Below are positions 1 through 7,225 of a stretch of 64,000 nt of DNA, one piece after another. Below the pieces are notes generated by a model that saw nothing but the letters and a program-made list of their open reading frames with translations, made no database searches and was not told where the DNA came from. Source of the stretch: Angelakisella massiliensis (GTDB lineage: Bacteria > Bacillota > Clostridia > Oscillospirales > Ruminococcaceae). Made by a program: the position numbers and the translations under genes. Position 1 is the stretch's first letter. Each line of letters opens with the position of its first letter. The stretch covers positions 248,001 through 312,000 of the forward strand of contig NZ_LT629944.1 in NCBI RefSeq assembly GCF_900104675.1. The letters run 5' to 3'.

Positions 1-564
1 AGCCCCTTTATAGGTTCTCGTCAGGCTGGAGGCCAGAAGCGTGATTGCAAACAAAGTCAACCCTGTCAAAAACAGGCCCAATGTGGTGGTAAAAGCAGCG
101 TTTCTTTGCTCTAAACCGCCTAGCGGTAAAATGGCGGTAAAATAATTACATAACCCGCTGAATACCGCAAGTGCAAGCAAATTACATACACAGGCAACTG
201 CTTTGGCACAGACAACCTTGTTGCGACCCACTGGTTTTGTAAATAGATATTCTGCCGTTCCCTGCGCCTGTTCTTTCGCTACACACGAAACACCGAGATA
301 GACCGCATAGCTGTTGGTTAGCATCGTGACCCAATAATACATACAGCCATACCAGCCCAAAGCAGAAGTCAGATCACCGCTCACACCAAACATAGCTTTC
401 AGAATTTTCGGAAAATTCGATATTAGCCCTGTCAGCTCATTGAGGCTTTCCTTTAGTGACAAATACTCAAAGTAAGCGAAGCCACACAAAATCAAGACAA
501 TTCCCATCCAGATCAGCAGTAGTTTTCTTGTTAAGCGCAGCTCGTTTTTCACTAACGCCTTCAT
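1..564 (-). CDS. ABC-2 type permease, partial (C-terminus off window)
   Basis: This is the last gene visible of the TetR-ABC operon and it runs off the left edge, leaving 188 codons. The start at 564 is supported by an AAAGGAGG sequence just upstream. A hydrophobic segment at about residues 13-31 and further segments near 90-105 and 120-175 mark an integral membrane protein. The stretch GTAEYLFTKPVGR near residue 110 closely matches GNTAEYLYTKPCGR in the adjacent permease, so the two are paralogues that likely form a heterodimeric channel. The exporter substrate cannot be told from sequence. Drug or peptide efflux is a reasonable inference from the TetR regulator. Confidence 0.85.
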   Translation of the reverse strand, partial: MKALVKNELRLTRKLLLIWMGIVLILCGFAYFEYLSLKESLNELTGLISNFPKILKAMFGVSGDLTSALGWYGCMYYWVTMLTNSYAVYLGVSCVAKEQAQGTAEYLFTKPVGRNKVVCAKAVACVCNLLALAVFSGLCNYFTAILPLGGLEQRNAAFTTTLGLFLTGLTLFAITLLASSLTRTYKGA

Positions 565-576
565 TCGTTTCCTCCT

Positions 577-1368
577 TTACACAGCCAACGCAATATCCCG
601 CTTCAAGATTTTCCAGTATGCCAGCAGCGCAAACCCAAACAGCAGGAGCAGATACCAGAGCATATAGTCCCATGAATAAGTTCCAGCATTGTGGATTTCC
701 GCTGGACTGAAAAAAGAAAACGGCGATAAAAAGCCGATTGCCCGGATATTGACAGTCCTCGAAAAAGAAGTGATACAATATTCCACAAACACAACCAATC
801 CGGCTGTCAGAAGTGGGGAACGATTATTGGGGTGAAATATTCCAACCATCAGTCCCAATAGTGCAAAAAAGAGGGAGATGAGAATAAACGAACCTGCCAC
901 CAAGAAAAATTCCCCGATGGGAAATCCGAAACGGAACAGAGTCATCGTTAGAAATGAAGTCGCCAGATAAAAAATCCCTGTTACACATATTCCGGCAAGC
1001 GCACATAGCAGCTTTCCCATATAAATCTGTTTCCGTCCACAAGGCTTTGTGTATAAGTATTCAGCCGTATTTCCCGTACACTCTTCTGTATGTAACGACA
1101 GCCCCAAGTGCATCCCGAAAATCCCCCCTGCAACCATAAAAAAGCCTGTGAGGAACGAGTACATACCAAGTGGCTCCATCAATAGCTCCAGAGAAATACC
1201 AACCGTTTCAAAAAAGCCTCCCTGTGTAAATTCCACAGGCAAAGTTTCCACCGTTTCAATCATGCCATAATACACTGGCGTCATGGAGAAGATACAGACC
1301 GCAAGAGTTGCGGCCCAAATCAGAATATATTTTCGTTTTCGTTTCCATTCAAATCGAAAAATCAACAT
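577..1368 (-). CDS. ABC-2 type transporter permease
   Basis: A 263-residue membrane protein with about six hydrophobic segments: one at about residues 14-34, then others between 65 and 250. It has the ABC-2 permease pattern of a cytoplasmic EYLYTKPCGR loop between the second and third segments. It sits between the ATPase gene (9 bp gap) and a second permease (12 bp gap), so the three are surely co-transcribed. It would form the membrane pore with the adjacent permease, driven by the ATPase. The family includes bacteriocin, lantibiotic and drug exporters; the substrate here is unknown. The gene is intact, with nothing odd in it. Confidence 0.88.
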   Translation of the reverse strand: MLIFRFEWKRKRKYILIWAATLAVCIFSMTPVYYGMIETVETLPVEFTQGGFFETVGISLELLMEPLGMYSFLTGFFMVAGGIFGMHLGLSLHTEECTGNTAEYLYTKPCGRKQIYMGKLLCALAGICVTGIFYLATSFLTMTLFRFGFPIGEFFLVAGSFILISLFFALLGLMVGIFHPNNRSPLLTAGLVVFVEYCITSFSRTVNIRAIGFLSPFSFFSPAEIHNAGTYSWDYMLWYLLLLFGFALLAYWKILKRDIALAV

Positions 1369-1377
1369 AACGACCTC

Positions 1378-2265
1378 CTATTCGTAGTAGTGGAGGAATA
1401 CTTCTTCCAATGACGGTTCCTCAATTAAAATATCCTCCAGCTCCAGCCGATGAAGCTGGTTCATAATCATCATAACTGGTCCGCTGAACATAAAGGATAC
1501 AGAAGTCTTGCTCTTGTCCCACTCTAAATTAGCCGTACCGGGAACAGAAAAGAAATCCTCTGGAATGGCGCTTTTTGCTGTCAGCGAGATTTTCTTGTAT
1601 CCGTTTTCCCGCAGTTCCTTCATGGATTGAACACTGATCAGCTTCCCCTCCCGCAGAATGGCTACACGGTCACAAAGTCTTTGCACCTCACTCAAAACGT
1701 GGGAGGACAGAAAAATGGTCACACCTCGTTTGTTTTCTTCTTTCAGAATATCATAGAAAGCCTGCTGGATGAGCGGGTCAAGGCCACTGGTAGGCTCGTC
1801 CATAATCAGCAACTTCGGAGAGGGTAACAGAGCCGACACAATGCCAACTTTTTTCTTGTTCCCTAAAGACAAATCGCCAATTCGCCTGGATAAGTCTAAA
1901 TTCAACCGCTCCGCTAATTCTTCCATCCGGCTGTGGGCATTCACACCATAGAGTTCTGCTGTGTAGAAAAGCATTTCTTTTACTTTCATATTGTTGTAGT
2001 AACAGTTTTCGCTGGGAAGATACCCCACATCCTTTGCGATACGGGCGGGCTCCCGACTACAATCTAACCCAAAGATAGAGGCTCCTCCGTTGGAGGGTTT
2101 CAGCAGGCCCATTAGAGTACGGATTGTGGTAGATTTTCCTGCTCCATTGGGGCCAATAAAGCCGAAAACCTCGCCTTGTTCAACAGTAAAGCTAATGTTT
2201 TCAATTCCTCGATGTTTTCCATAGCTTTTTGTAAGTTCGTTTAGGACAATTACCGGCTTGCTCAT
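1378..2265 (-). CDS. ABC transporter ATP-binding protein
   Basis: A 295-residue nucleotide-binding subunit. Walker A GPNGAGKS lies at residues 38-45, the signature LSLGNKKK near 130, Walker B LLIMDEPTSGLD near 150 and the switch histidine in FLSSHVLSEV near 190. The C-terminal 80 residues are the extra domain usual in drug/lantibiotic-type ATPases. The start overlaps the TetR stop by four bases (ATGA), which shows translational coupling. It energises the two downstream permeases at the inner face of the membrane. The operon order TetR-ATPase-permease-permease suggests export induced by a compound sensed by the TetR protein. Confidence 0.93.
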   Translation of the reverse strand: MSKPVIVLNELTKSYGKHRGIENISFTVEQGEVFGFIGPNGAGKSTTIRTLMGLLKPSNGGASIFGLDCSREPARIAKDVGYLPSENCYYNNMKVKEMLFYTAELYGVNAHSRMEELAERLNLDLSRRIGDLSLGNKKKVGIVSALLPSPKLLIMDEPTSGLDPLIQQAFYDILKEENKRGVTIFLSSHVLSEVQRLCDRVAILREGKLISVQSMKELRENGYKKISLTAKSAIPEDFFSVPGTANLEWDKSKTSVSFMFSGPVMMIMNQLHRLELEDILIEEPSLEEVFLHYYE

Positions 2266-2867
2266 GGCAAATATTCCTCCTTGTAAAAGTTGTGTTTCAA
2301 CATATCTAGGATGTTTCGAAACTCTTTCATCATGCTGTCATAATCCACTCCACTTTCCAACTGAACGGACATACCCTTTGCAAGCATCATAAGCATCTGA
2401 AACACTAATTCTGCATCCTCCGGGTGTCTGAATTTTTTATAATCCCGCTCATGCAGAACAAGCGATGCGATATATTTTTCATTTGCTTCTGAAAATATGG
2501 CACTTTTCAATTCAGGCGTTGGTTCCACTGCCACACTTGCAATAAACGACGCAATATGCGGGTGCTTTTTTAAGATTTCCACTTTCATAACGCTGGCTTC
2601 CCATACACGGTCAAAGAAATCCGTAGTTTCCTCCAATGCACTCGTGTTATAGGCTTGCTTCATTTGGGCAGCGCAGTAATCAAATAAATACTGGTAAAGT
2701 GTCTGCTTATTTCCAAAATACTGGAATATAGACGCCTTTGAGATACCTGCCGCTACCGCAATATTATTGATTGACGTTTTTTCATATCCATGTCTTGCGA
2801 AACAGGCAAGCGCCGCATTACGGATTGTTGCCTGTTTCTCCTGTGAAAGCGCTAAAAATTTTTCCAT
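2262..2867 (-). CDS. TetR/AcrR family transcriptional regulator
   Basis: A 201-residue protein with an N-terminal TetR helix-turn-helix (residues about 11-58, including TSINNIAVAAGISKASIFQY) and a larger all-helical C-terminal ligand domain. It is the first gene of the exporter operon. Its promoter region carries two copies of a palindrome, one overlapping the -35/spacer and one just after the -10, which is the classic layout for self-repression. The likely role is derepression of the ABC exporter on ligand binding. The ligand is not predictable. Confidence 0.92.
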   Translation of the reverse strand: MEKFLALSQEKQATIRNAALACFARHGYEKTSINNIAVAAGISKASIFQYFGNKQTLYQYLFDYCAAQMKQAYNTSALEETTDFFDRVWEASVMKVEILKKHPHIASFIASVAVEPTPELKSAIFSEANEKYIASLVLHERDYKKFRHPEDAELVFQMLMMLAKGMSVQLESGVDYDSMMKEFRNILDMLKHNFYKEEYLP

Positions 2868-2884
2868 TACTATTCTGCTCCTTC

Positions 2885-2940
2885 AAATAACCGAATCGGT
2901 TATTTGTATACAGTGTAACATAAATAACCGAATCGGTCAA
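2885..2940 (-). promoter_or_regulatory. TetR-operon promoter with two tandem operators
   Basis: On the minus strand, -35 TTGACC (2940-2935), a 17-bp spacer and -10 TACACT (2917-2912) form a strong promoter. A perfect 10-1-10 palindrome, half-site AAATAACCGA, covers 2885-2905. A second copy with two mismatches in its outer right arm starts at 2922 and covers the spacer and -35. Centre-to-centre spacing is 37 bp, about 3.5 helical turns. Confidence 0.8.
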
Positions 2941-3112
2941 GACGTTTTGCGCTATTTTGAGAGGAGCGCACAAATGGCAAGCAGGGCAAGTGTAGCCACA
3001 CTTGCTATTTTTGCATCCCGTGGGGGCTGCAAAAACGCTTGTTGGGGAGCCTCCCCAAACCCGGCACTTTGGGACAAGTTGTCCCGAAGTCTGTTGTCTG
3101 CGTCACCGTTGC
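2941..3112. other. Non-coding stretch: hairpins, possible oriT of the ICE, palindrome copy 1
   Basis: No gene is supported here. It holds an imperfect palindrome at 2986-3005 (GCAAGTGT arms) and a hairpin at 3042-3058 (TTGGGGAG, one base, CTCCCCAA). The hairpin and its flanks (TTGTTGGGGAG ... CCCCAAACCC) recur, in reverse orientation, upstream of the MobC-relaxase genes of IME2. Sharing between two MobP-type elements makes it an oriT candidate. Palindrome copy 1 follows at 3066-3090. Confidence 0.4.
3066..3090. repeat. ICE palindrome, copy 1
   Basis: Half-site ACTTTGGGACA, 3-nt centre AGT, half-site TGTCCCGAAGT. It lies 22 nt beyond the relaxase stop codon. The two 11-nt arms pair along their whole length with one G-T wobble. 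Confidence 0.8.
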
Positions 3113-4537
3113 TTATCGCTCCTGTTCCTTATTTTTGCGCTCGTCCGACAGGCCGAGCAGATGATCGATATTCGCCTTGACCGCCACGGCCTCCCGCATT
3201 TCCTGCTGGGCCGCCCGGTACTCGGCATAGAGGGCTTTTTTTCGCGCTGCAAGTTTGCGGCGTTTTTCTTTTAGCGCGTCCATCTTCGGGAGCTTTTCAC
3301 CGTCCAGCAGCTCATTGAGTGCCGCCTTCGCTGCCCGGTAGTCGGCCAGCTCCGGGCCATGCTCGGCCAGATATTTCTTGCTGTACCGGGCCGCCTTGTA
3401 CCCCTCGAACACAGGCCGGGACTTGGCGTACTGCACCACAGCCTCCATCAGCGCGGAGGTTTTGGCGAGGTCAGCCTCGGTCTGACGCAGTTCCCCGGCC
3501 AGCGCATGAAACCGCTGGGCCGTTCCGTCAGCTTGCGCAGCGAGCTGGTCATACTCGGTGAGCTGGTGCTCCTGCAAAAACATGAGGGCTGCTGCCATCT
3601 GTTTGAGGTTATACACCTTGGCCCACCGTTCATAGGCCGGGCCTTTGCCGGAGCGCAGACGCTCCTGTATATCCACAATGAGATTGACACGCCTGGGCGT
3701 GGGAGCCGCCGCATCGTGGATATGCGGGACGGGTCGTTTCCCGGCAATCACGGCTCGAATGTTCTCGGGATCGTAACCTTCCCCAAGGGTGGATGCCCGG
3801 AGCCGCGTTGCCCGTTCCTGTCCGGGAACAAGGAACGAGATCACACCGCCGCGCCCATGCTTGACCGCATACCCGGACTCCGCCATGAGCCGCAGAAAGT
3901 CGGCAAAATCGGCGGGGCCTTTTGCGAGAGCATCGTTGATGGCAAGGCGCAGCCTTTCTTTATAAGAGGGCTGGCGCTCGGCTCCCAGCCATGCCCCATA
4001 GTGAAGAAAGCGGCCCTTGCTATGTAGCTTGGGATTGAGGATCACGGACAGGTCATTTTCCAGACACACCCGATCCGAGAGCCGCCGCACAGCGCGGGCC
4101 GAGCCGATGAAATCCCGGAACTTCCGGGTACAATCCAGCGAAGTAGAATTGTAGTAAATATGGTTATGGATATGCTGGCGGTCTGTGTGGGTGGCAACGA
4201 AAAAGGCGTACTTGCCCTTCGTCCAGCGCATCGCCGTTTCGTAGCCGATGCGATTGGCCTCCTCCGGGGTAATCTCTCCGGGCTTGAACGCCTGCCGGAT
4301 CTGATAGCACAGCACATCGGCATCCCGGCGCTGCTCCCGGCCCGTGACAGCCCGGTACTTTGCCTTGCTTAACAGGAACTCCGCATCGGCGGTCATGTGG
4401 TCGCAGGCATAGGAAGAAATCAACTCGCCACCCTGCGTCTTATCCGGGTTTTGTCCGTATTCAAACCGATCCTTCAGCGATTGCGCGATAGTTTCTCCCT
4501 TGCTGATTTTGTGCTTTTTGAGATAGGTCGTTGCCGT
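3113..4537 (-). CDS. MobP-type relaxase; start codon appears to be ACG
   Basis: The relaxase/mobilization nuclease of the ICE, which nicks oriT and pilots the strand. The histidine triad HIHNHIYY lies near residue 110, a catalytic tyrosine candidate is near the N-terminus, and a coiled-coil C-terminal half (about 290-470) follows. The family normally begins MATTYLKKHK. Here the matching codon at 4537-4535 is ACG, seven bases after an AGGAGG site, and no in-frame ATG lies between the ribosome binding site and the conserved core; a TTG is found 38 codons further in. Either the start codon has mutated and expression is poor, or ACG/CTG is used. The C-terminus is intact. Confidence 0.85.
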   Translation of the reverse strand, partial: TATTYLKKHKISKGETIAQSLKDRFEYGQNPDKTQGGELISSYACDHMTADAEFLLSKAKYRAVTGREQRRDADVLCYQIRQAFKPGEITPEEANRIGYETAMRWTKGKYAFFVATHTDRQHIHNHIYYNSTSLDCTRKFRDFIGSARAVRRLSDRVCLENDLSVILNPKLHSKGRFLHYGAWLGAERQPSYKERLRLAINDALAKGPADFADFLRLMAESGYAVKHGRGGVISFLVPGQERATRLRASTLGEGYDPENIRAVIAGKRPVPHIHDAAAPTPRRVNLIVDIQERLRSGKGPAYERWAKVYNLKQMAAALMFLQEHQLTEYDQLAAQADGTAQRFHALAGELRQTEADLAKTSALMEAVVQYAKSRPVFEGYKAARYSKKYLAEHGPELADYRAAKAALNELLDGEKLPKMDALKEKRRKLAARKKALYAEYRAAQQEMREAVAVKANIDHLLGLSDERKNKEQER

Positions 4538-4557
4538 AGGCAGCCCTCCTTCCTGTA

Positions 4558-4588
4558 AGAAAAACGGCGGCTGTGTTCAGCCGCCGTC
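4558..4588 (-). terminator. Rho-independent terminator
   Basis: A ten-base-pair stem (ACGGCGGCTG with CAGCCGCCGT), a 4-nt loop and a T-run on the minus strand. It lies between the small membrane protein gene and the relaxase gene, so the relaxase may need its own promoter or readthrough. Confidence 0.8.
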
Positions 4589-4593
4589 ATGCT

Positions 4594-4618
4594 ACCTTGG
4601 GACAAATTGTCCCGAAGT
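4594..4618. repeat. ICE palindrome, copy 2
   Basis: Half-site ACCTTGGGACA, centre AAT, half-site TGTCCCGAAGT. It starts one base after the stop codon of the 4620-4907 gene, followed closely by a true terminator. Confidence 0.8.
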
Positions 4619-4619
4619 A

Positions 4620-4907
4620 TCAGCCTGTGATGAAGCCCCGCAGAGCAAAGTTGAGATTGTGCAGCTTATCCACCAGCCACTCCGCGATGGCCGGGATGCC
4701 ATAGGGAGAGATCAGAAACGCAAGGACAAGGAACACGATCCCGCCCAGCGTCTGGCCGCTGATGAACAGGGCCACGGCAAGCAGGGTCAGCACCACACAG
4801 GCCACAACGAAAACCGCAGTTGCCATACAGAACAGAAAAGACACCACGGCGGCCAGAACGGTGAGCACCACCACAAAGGGGGCGGCAAGGATTTTCAGAA
4901 CGATCAT
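4620..4907 (-). CDS. CD1845-like small membrane protein
   Basis: A 95-residue protein with three hydrophobic segments (about residues 5-28, 28-50 and 52-75) and a short polar tail ending LRGFITG. It resembles the small membrane protein CD1845 found next to relaxases in Clostridium difficile-type conjugative transposons; that match is from memory of the family. Its role in transfer is unknown. An AGGAGGTAG site precedes the ATG at 4907. A palindrome copy begins one base after the stop codon. Confidence 0.65.
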   Translation of the reverse strand: MIVLKILAAPFVVVLTVLAAVVSFLFCMATAVFVVACVVLTLLAVALFISGQTLGGIVFLVLAFLISPYGIPAIAEWLVDKLHNLNFALRGFITG

Positions 4908-5000
4908 AAGCGGCTACCTCCTGTAAAAGTTGATGGGTTTCCTCCTACCAATATTATAACTCCGCCCATATAAGCAAACAAGGATGTCGATGGCCGGGCT

Positions 5001-5025
5001 ACTTTGGGACAAAATGTCCCAAGGA
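5001..5025. repeat. ICE palindrome, copy 3
   Basis: Half-site ACTTTGGGACA, centre AAA, half-site TGTCCCAAGGA. It abuts the stop codon of the SLOG gene with no spacer. Confidence 0.8.
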
Positions 5026-5487
5026 TTATATCTCAATGATGCGAATTTCCTTTTCGTTTGCCTGTGCAAAACGAATGGTGTAAAAAGTGCCGCCCGTGGA
5101 TCTCCCGTCATAAACGGCAATTACCCGATCCGAGGAAAGTACCATGTAGCGGTTGCGTTCATGGTAGCATTGGCGATTGGATTTTTCAGACTGAACATAC
5201 ACGCGATCACAACAAGCAAGCAATTCTTGAAACAAGGGAGATTTAGCATTGATACGGTTTCGATATGGGAGCGCGGCCTCCAACTGCAAACAGCTATTTT
5301 GTTTCTTTTCCGCTGCAACTATGGCGGCAAAAGTGAGATCAACACCATCGGCAAACCCGGAGATAAAACGGGTATATCCCGCTGCAATCGCAGCCAGCAC
5401 TTCTTTCCGTAGTGCTTCTTCCACATACTGCTCCTTGCCGACTGGCACATCACGATGGCCTGTTACACAACAAGTTTTCTCTCCCAT
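5026..5487 (-). CDS. SLOG-fold protein (DUF1273/YpsA-like)
   Basis: A 153-residue protein starting MGEKTCCVTGHRD. The N-terminal TGHRD followed by a glycine-rich ISGFADGVD near residue 45 is the nucleotide-binding pattern of the SLOG superfamily (YpsA/DUF1273 branch). Members are thought to bind nucleotides or nucleotide-derived signals, and some act beside effectors in conflict systems. The gene is divergent from a small HTH gene at 5607 with an inverted repeat between them. A related SLOG gene (63,531) lies close to an HTH gene at the other end of the window. Function here is unknown. Confidence 0.75.
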   Translation of the reverse strand: MGEKTCCVTGHRDVPVGKEQYVEEALRKEVLAAIAAGYTRFISGFADGVDLTFAAIVAAEKKQNSCLQLEAALPYRNRINAKSPLFQELLACCDRVYVQSEKSNRQCYHERNRYMVLSSDRVIAVYDGRSTGGTFYTIRFAQANEKEIRIIEI

Positions 5488-5533
5488 TATCCAAACCTCT
5501 TTTCTGAAATTGCCCCGCCTTGGTATGGGCAAT

Positions 5534-5568
5534 ATTGCCTATCACGCTTTAGGTCAATTATAGGCAAT
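5534..5568. promoter_or_regulatory. Inverted repeat in a divergent promoter region (operator candidate)
   Basis: ATTGCCTAT (5534-5542) and ATAGGCAAT (5560-5568) form a perfect 9-bp inverted repeat with 17 bp between. On the minus strand TTGACC (5557-5552) and TATTGC with 17-bp spacing could be the SLOG-gene promoter. The small HTH protein encoded divergently at 5607 is the obvious candidate to bind. Confidence 0.55.
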
Positions 5569-5606
5569 AATGTTTATATAAGCAAGCGTGAAAGGAGGTA
5601 GGCCGG

Positions 5607-5816
5607 ATGATCTCATACGCCCCATTGTGGGAAACTATGAAGCGCAAAAATGCAACCACATACACTTTGCAGGTCAAAGGGGAGATCAGTAGCTCCACGG
5701 TGCGTAGGCTGAAAGCGAATGAATCCGTTTCTACCAACACGCTGGATGCCCTTTGCAGAATACTTGATTGTGAGCTTGACGACATAATCGCATATTTGCC
5801 CGATGAAACAGAATAA
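5607..5816 (+). CDS. Small XRE/Cro-family HTH regulator
   Basis: A 69-residue protein, almost entirely one Cro/C1-type helix-turn-helix domain (start MISYAPLWETM, end IIAYLPDETE). GGAGG lies upstream of the ATG. It is transcribed divergently from the SLOG gene with a 9-bp inverted repeat in the shared promoter region, and a strong terminator follows. Its length and layout match two other small HTH genes in this window (20,277 and 63,097), all with a PLW or KLW motif near residue 8 and VST/IS-TL near residue 45. Likely a local repressor. Confidence 0.8.
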   Translation: MISYAPLWETMKRKNATTYTLQVKGEISSSTVRRLKANESVSTNTLDALCRILDCELDDIIAYLPDETE

Positions 5817-5817
5817 T

Positions 5818-5856
5818 GCGGGGAGCAAGGTATAAACCTGTGCTCCCCGCGTTTTG
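5818..5856 (+). terminator. Rho-independent terminator after the HTH gene
   Basis: A ten-base-pair stem (GCGGGGAGCA with TGCTCCCCGC), 13-nt loop, then GTTTTG. It separates this plus-strand gene from the convergent mobC gene. Confidence 0.8.
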
Positions 5857-6201
5857 TTATAGCTCCACCACCTCCGACAGCTTTTTAATCAGAACGGACA
5901 GCGGCCCCCACAGGTCTGCATAGTCCTTTTGCAGCGCAGCGATCTCCGAGGGGTAGATGCCGTAGGTATTGGCATGGATCGCCACTTGGTTGAGGTTGTT
6001 TGCACACCGCCGCTGCAAGGACACCAGCTCCCGCACATCCGCAAGATCAACATGGAGCACATACCCATTGAGGGCCATTTTCCGCATATATGCTCCCATA
6101 TTTTGAATACCCGCCTCGGCCATGCGCTCATAGATCAGCTCCTGCTCCTCGGGCGTTACCATGACATTGAGATGGTCGCAGCGACGGCGCTTTTTCGTCA
6201 A
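5857..6201 (-). CDS. MobC-like relaxosome accessory protein
   Basis: A 114-residue protein with the MobC pattern: a basic N-terminus (TKKRRRC), a ribbon-helix-helix-like segment (VMVTPEEQELIYERMAEAG) and the conserved CANNLNQVAIHANTYG block near residue 70. MobC proteins bind near oriT and help the relaxase. The start is TTG at 6201, preceded by GAGGAG and overlapping the stop of the upstream 59-residue gene (TTGA), so the two are coupled. The relaxase is 1.3 kb downstream, with the SLOG/HTH pair lying between them. Confidence 0.82.
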   Translation of the reverse strand: MTKKRRRCDHLNVMVTPEEQELIYERMAEAGIQNMGAYMRKMALNGYVLHVDLADVRELVSLQRRCANNLNQVAIHANTYGIYPSEIAALQKDYADLWGPLSVLIKKLSEVVEL

Positions 6202-6377
6202 CGCTCCTCGCGCTCCCTGCTGCGGCGTTTGGGCGGGATCTCCCGCACCTTATCCAGCGGCTTTTCCTCGGGCGGGAGCACCGGGGCCGGGCCGTTGTTC
6301 AGAATACCGTCGATCATATTATAGTTCTGCTCGGTGGTGAGTTCCGCGCTTTTCAGCGGGTCATACTTTTCGGGCAT
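6198..6377 (-). CDS. Small hypothetical ICE protein (DUF4316-like)
   Basis: A 59-residue polypeptide starting MPEKYDPLKSAEL at an ATG preceded by GGAGGATCGCT and ending in a basic REREER tail. The TEQNYNMIDGILNN segment is like the C-terminal part of DUF4316 proteins found before mobC in related ICEs (recalled, not searched). It overlaps mobC by four bases. Function is unknown. Confidence 0.6.
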   Translation of the reverse strand: MPEKYDPLKSAELTTEQNYNMIDGILNNGPAPVLPPEEKPLDKVREIPPKRRSREREER

Positions 6378-6387
6378 AGCGATCCTC

Positions 6388-6738
6388 CTATCTGTCGCCC
6401 CTGTCGGGGGTAGTCTTTTTCGGGGCAGCGCGGCCCCGGTCAGCCTCGGCCAGCTTTGCGGCCTCTTTCATCTGCTGGGCAATCGTGCGGGGCTTGACCT
6501 CCTGCACCTTATACATCCGCTTGTAGTCGGTGGCTCGATCCTTGAAATCCTTTTGAGCCGATGCCTCGTCTGCGTGGTAATGGCCCCAATAATAATCCCG
6601 CCGCCCGTTCTCTTCGGCAAACTGCCATGTGACAAAGGGAGCCGGGACTTTGGGGTTTCCATGCTCCGCGATGGCAAATCCCCGTTTGTTGTCAAAGAGA
6701 ACGGACTCGCGGATCACATATCCGGCGTTTTTCTCCAC
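6388..6738 (-). CDS. Hypothetical ICE protein, 116 residues
   Basis: A soluble protein with an aromatic- and charge-rich N-terminal domain (GYVIRESVLFDNKRGFAIAE, then RRDYYWGHYHADE) and a Lys/Arg-rich tail after residue 80. The ATG at 6738 follows an AGGAGGTGTACC site. It lies between a Cys-rich VLP gene and the small DUF4316-like gene, 10 bp from the latter, so it belongs to the mobilization operon. I do not recognise a catalytic motif. It may be a relaxosome or DNA-mimic type accessory protein, but this is a guess. Confidence 0.6.
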   Translation of the reverse strand: MEKNAGYVIRESVLFDNKRGFAIAEHGNPKVPAPFVTWQFAEENGRRDYYWGHYHADEASAQKDFKDRATDYKRMYKVQEVKPRTIAQQMKEAAKLAEADRGRAAPKKTTPDRGDR

Positions 6739-6780
6739 GGTACACCTCCTTCAAAAAGTGGAAAGTATTTTGCGAAAACA

Positions 6781-6870
6781 GGGGTGGGGTATGAAATGAT
6801 ACACCCCACCCCACAAGCGGCCCCGAAAAGCCTTGATACAGGCGGTTTTTTCGGGCCTAATTTTCCACGG
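6781..6870. other. Non-coding hairpins between VLP and the 116-residue gene
   Basis: A GC-rich hairpin (GGGGTGGGGTAT at 6781, matching arm to 6812) is followed by a GCCTTGAT motif near 6834, similar to one placed the same way after the two other VLP genes in this window (24,413 and 32,216). The region may be a remnant of the conserved leader seen there. Confidence 0.35.
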
Positions 6871-6871
6871 G

Positions 6872-7225
6872 TCAGCGCCTTGTTTTACGCATATAATCCC
6901 GCTTCTGTTTTCGCAGGGCAGTAGCGGAACAGGCCGCAGAGCAATACCGTGTCCGGCCATCCGGGAGGAAAGGTCGCCCACAGATCGGGCAGGGCCGCGT
7001 TTCCGGGACCGGGCCTTCGGCGGTCAGCGCCGCCTCCAGCACCGGATCATTGGGCAGAACGGCATCCCGGAAGTAGCGGCAGTAGGCTCCCGTCCAGCAT
7101 TTCCCCAGCATATAACAGGGGCCGTCCAGCGGTAAGCACCCATACTCCCGATCATAGTTCGCACACAGGGAAAACACCAGCTTGCGGATCGCCCTCTTTT
7201 CCTCGCGGGTCAGTTCCCGGCTCAT
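6872..7225 (-). CDS. Cysteine-rich VLP domain protein
   Basis: A 117-residue protein with many cysteines: CANYDREYGC near 20-30, CYMLGKC near 40, and a C-terminal zinc-knuckle-like CPICGRPFLPDGRTRYCS near 85-102 followed by a basic tail. This is the 'cysteine-rich VLP' family carried by Tn1549-like elements, with unknown function and probable zinc binding. Start ATG at 7225 overlaps the DUF4366 stop (ATGA). Paralogues occur at 24,428 and 32,224 in this window. Confidence 0.75.
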   Translation of the reverse strand: MSRELTREEKRAIRKLVFSLCANYDREYGCLPLDGPCYMLGKCWTGAYCRYFRDAVLPNDPVLEAALTAEGPVPETRPCPICGRPFLPDGRTRYCSAACSATALRKQKRDYMRKTRR

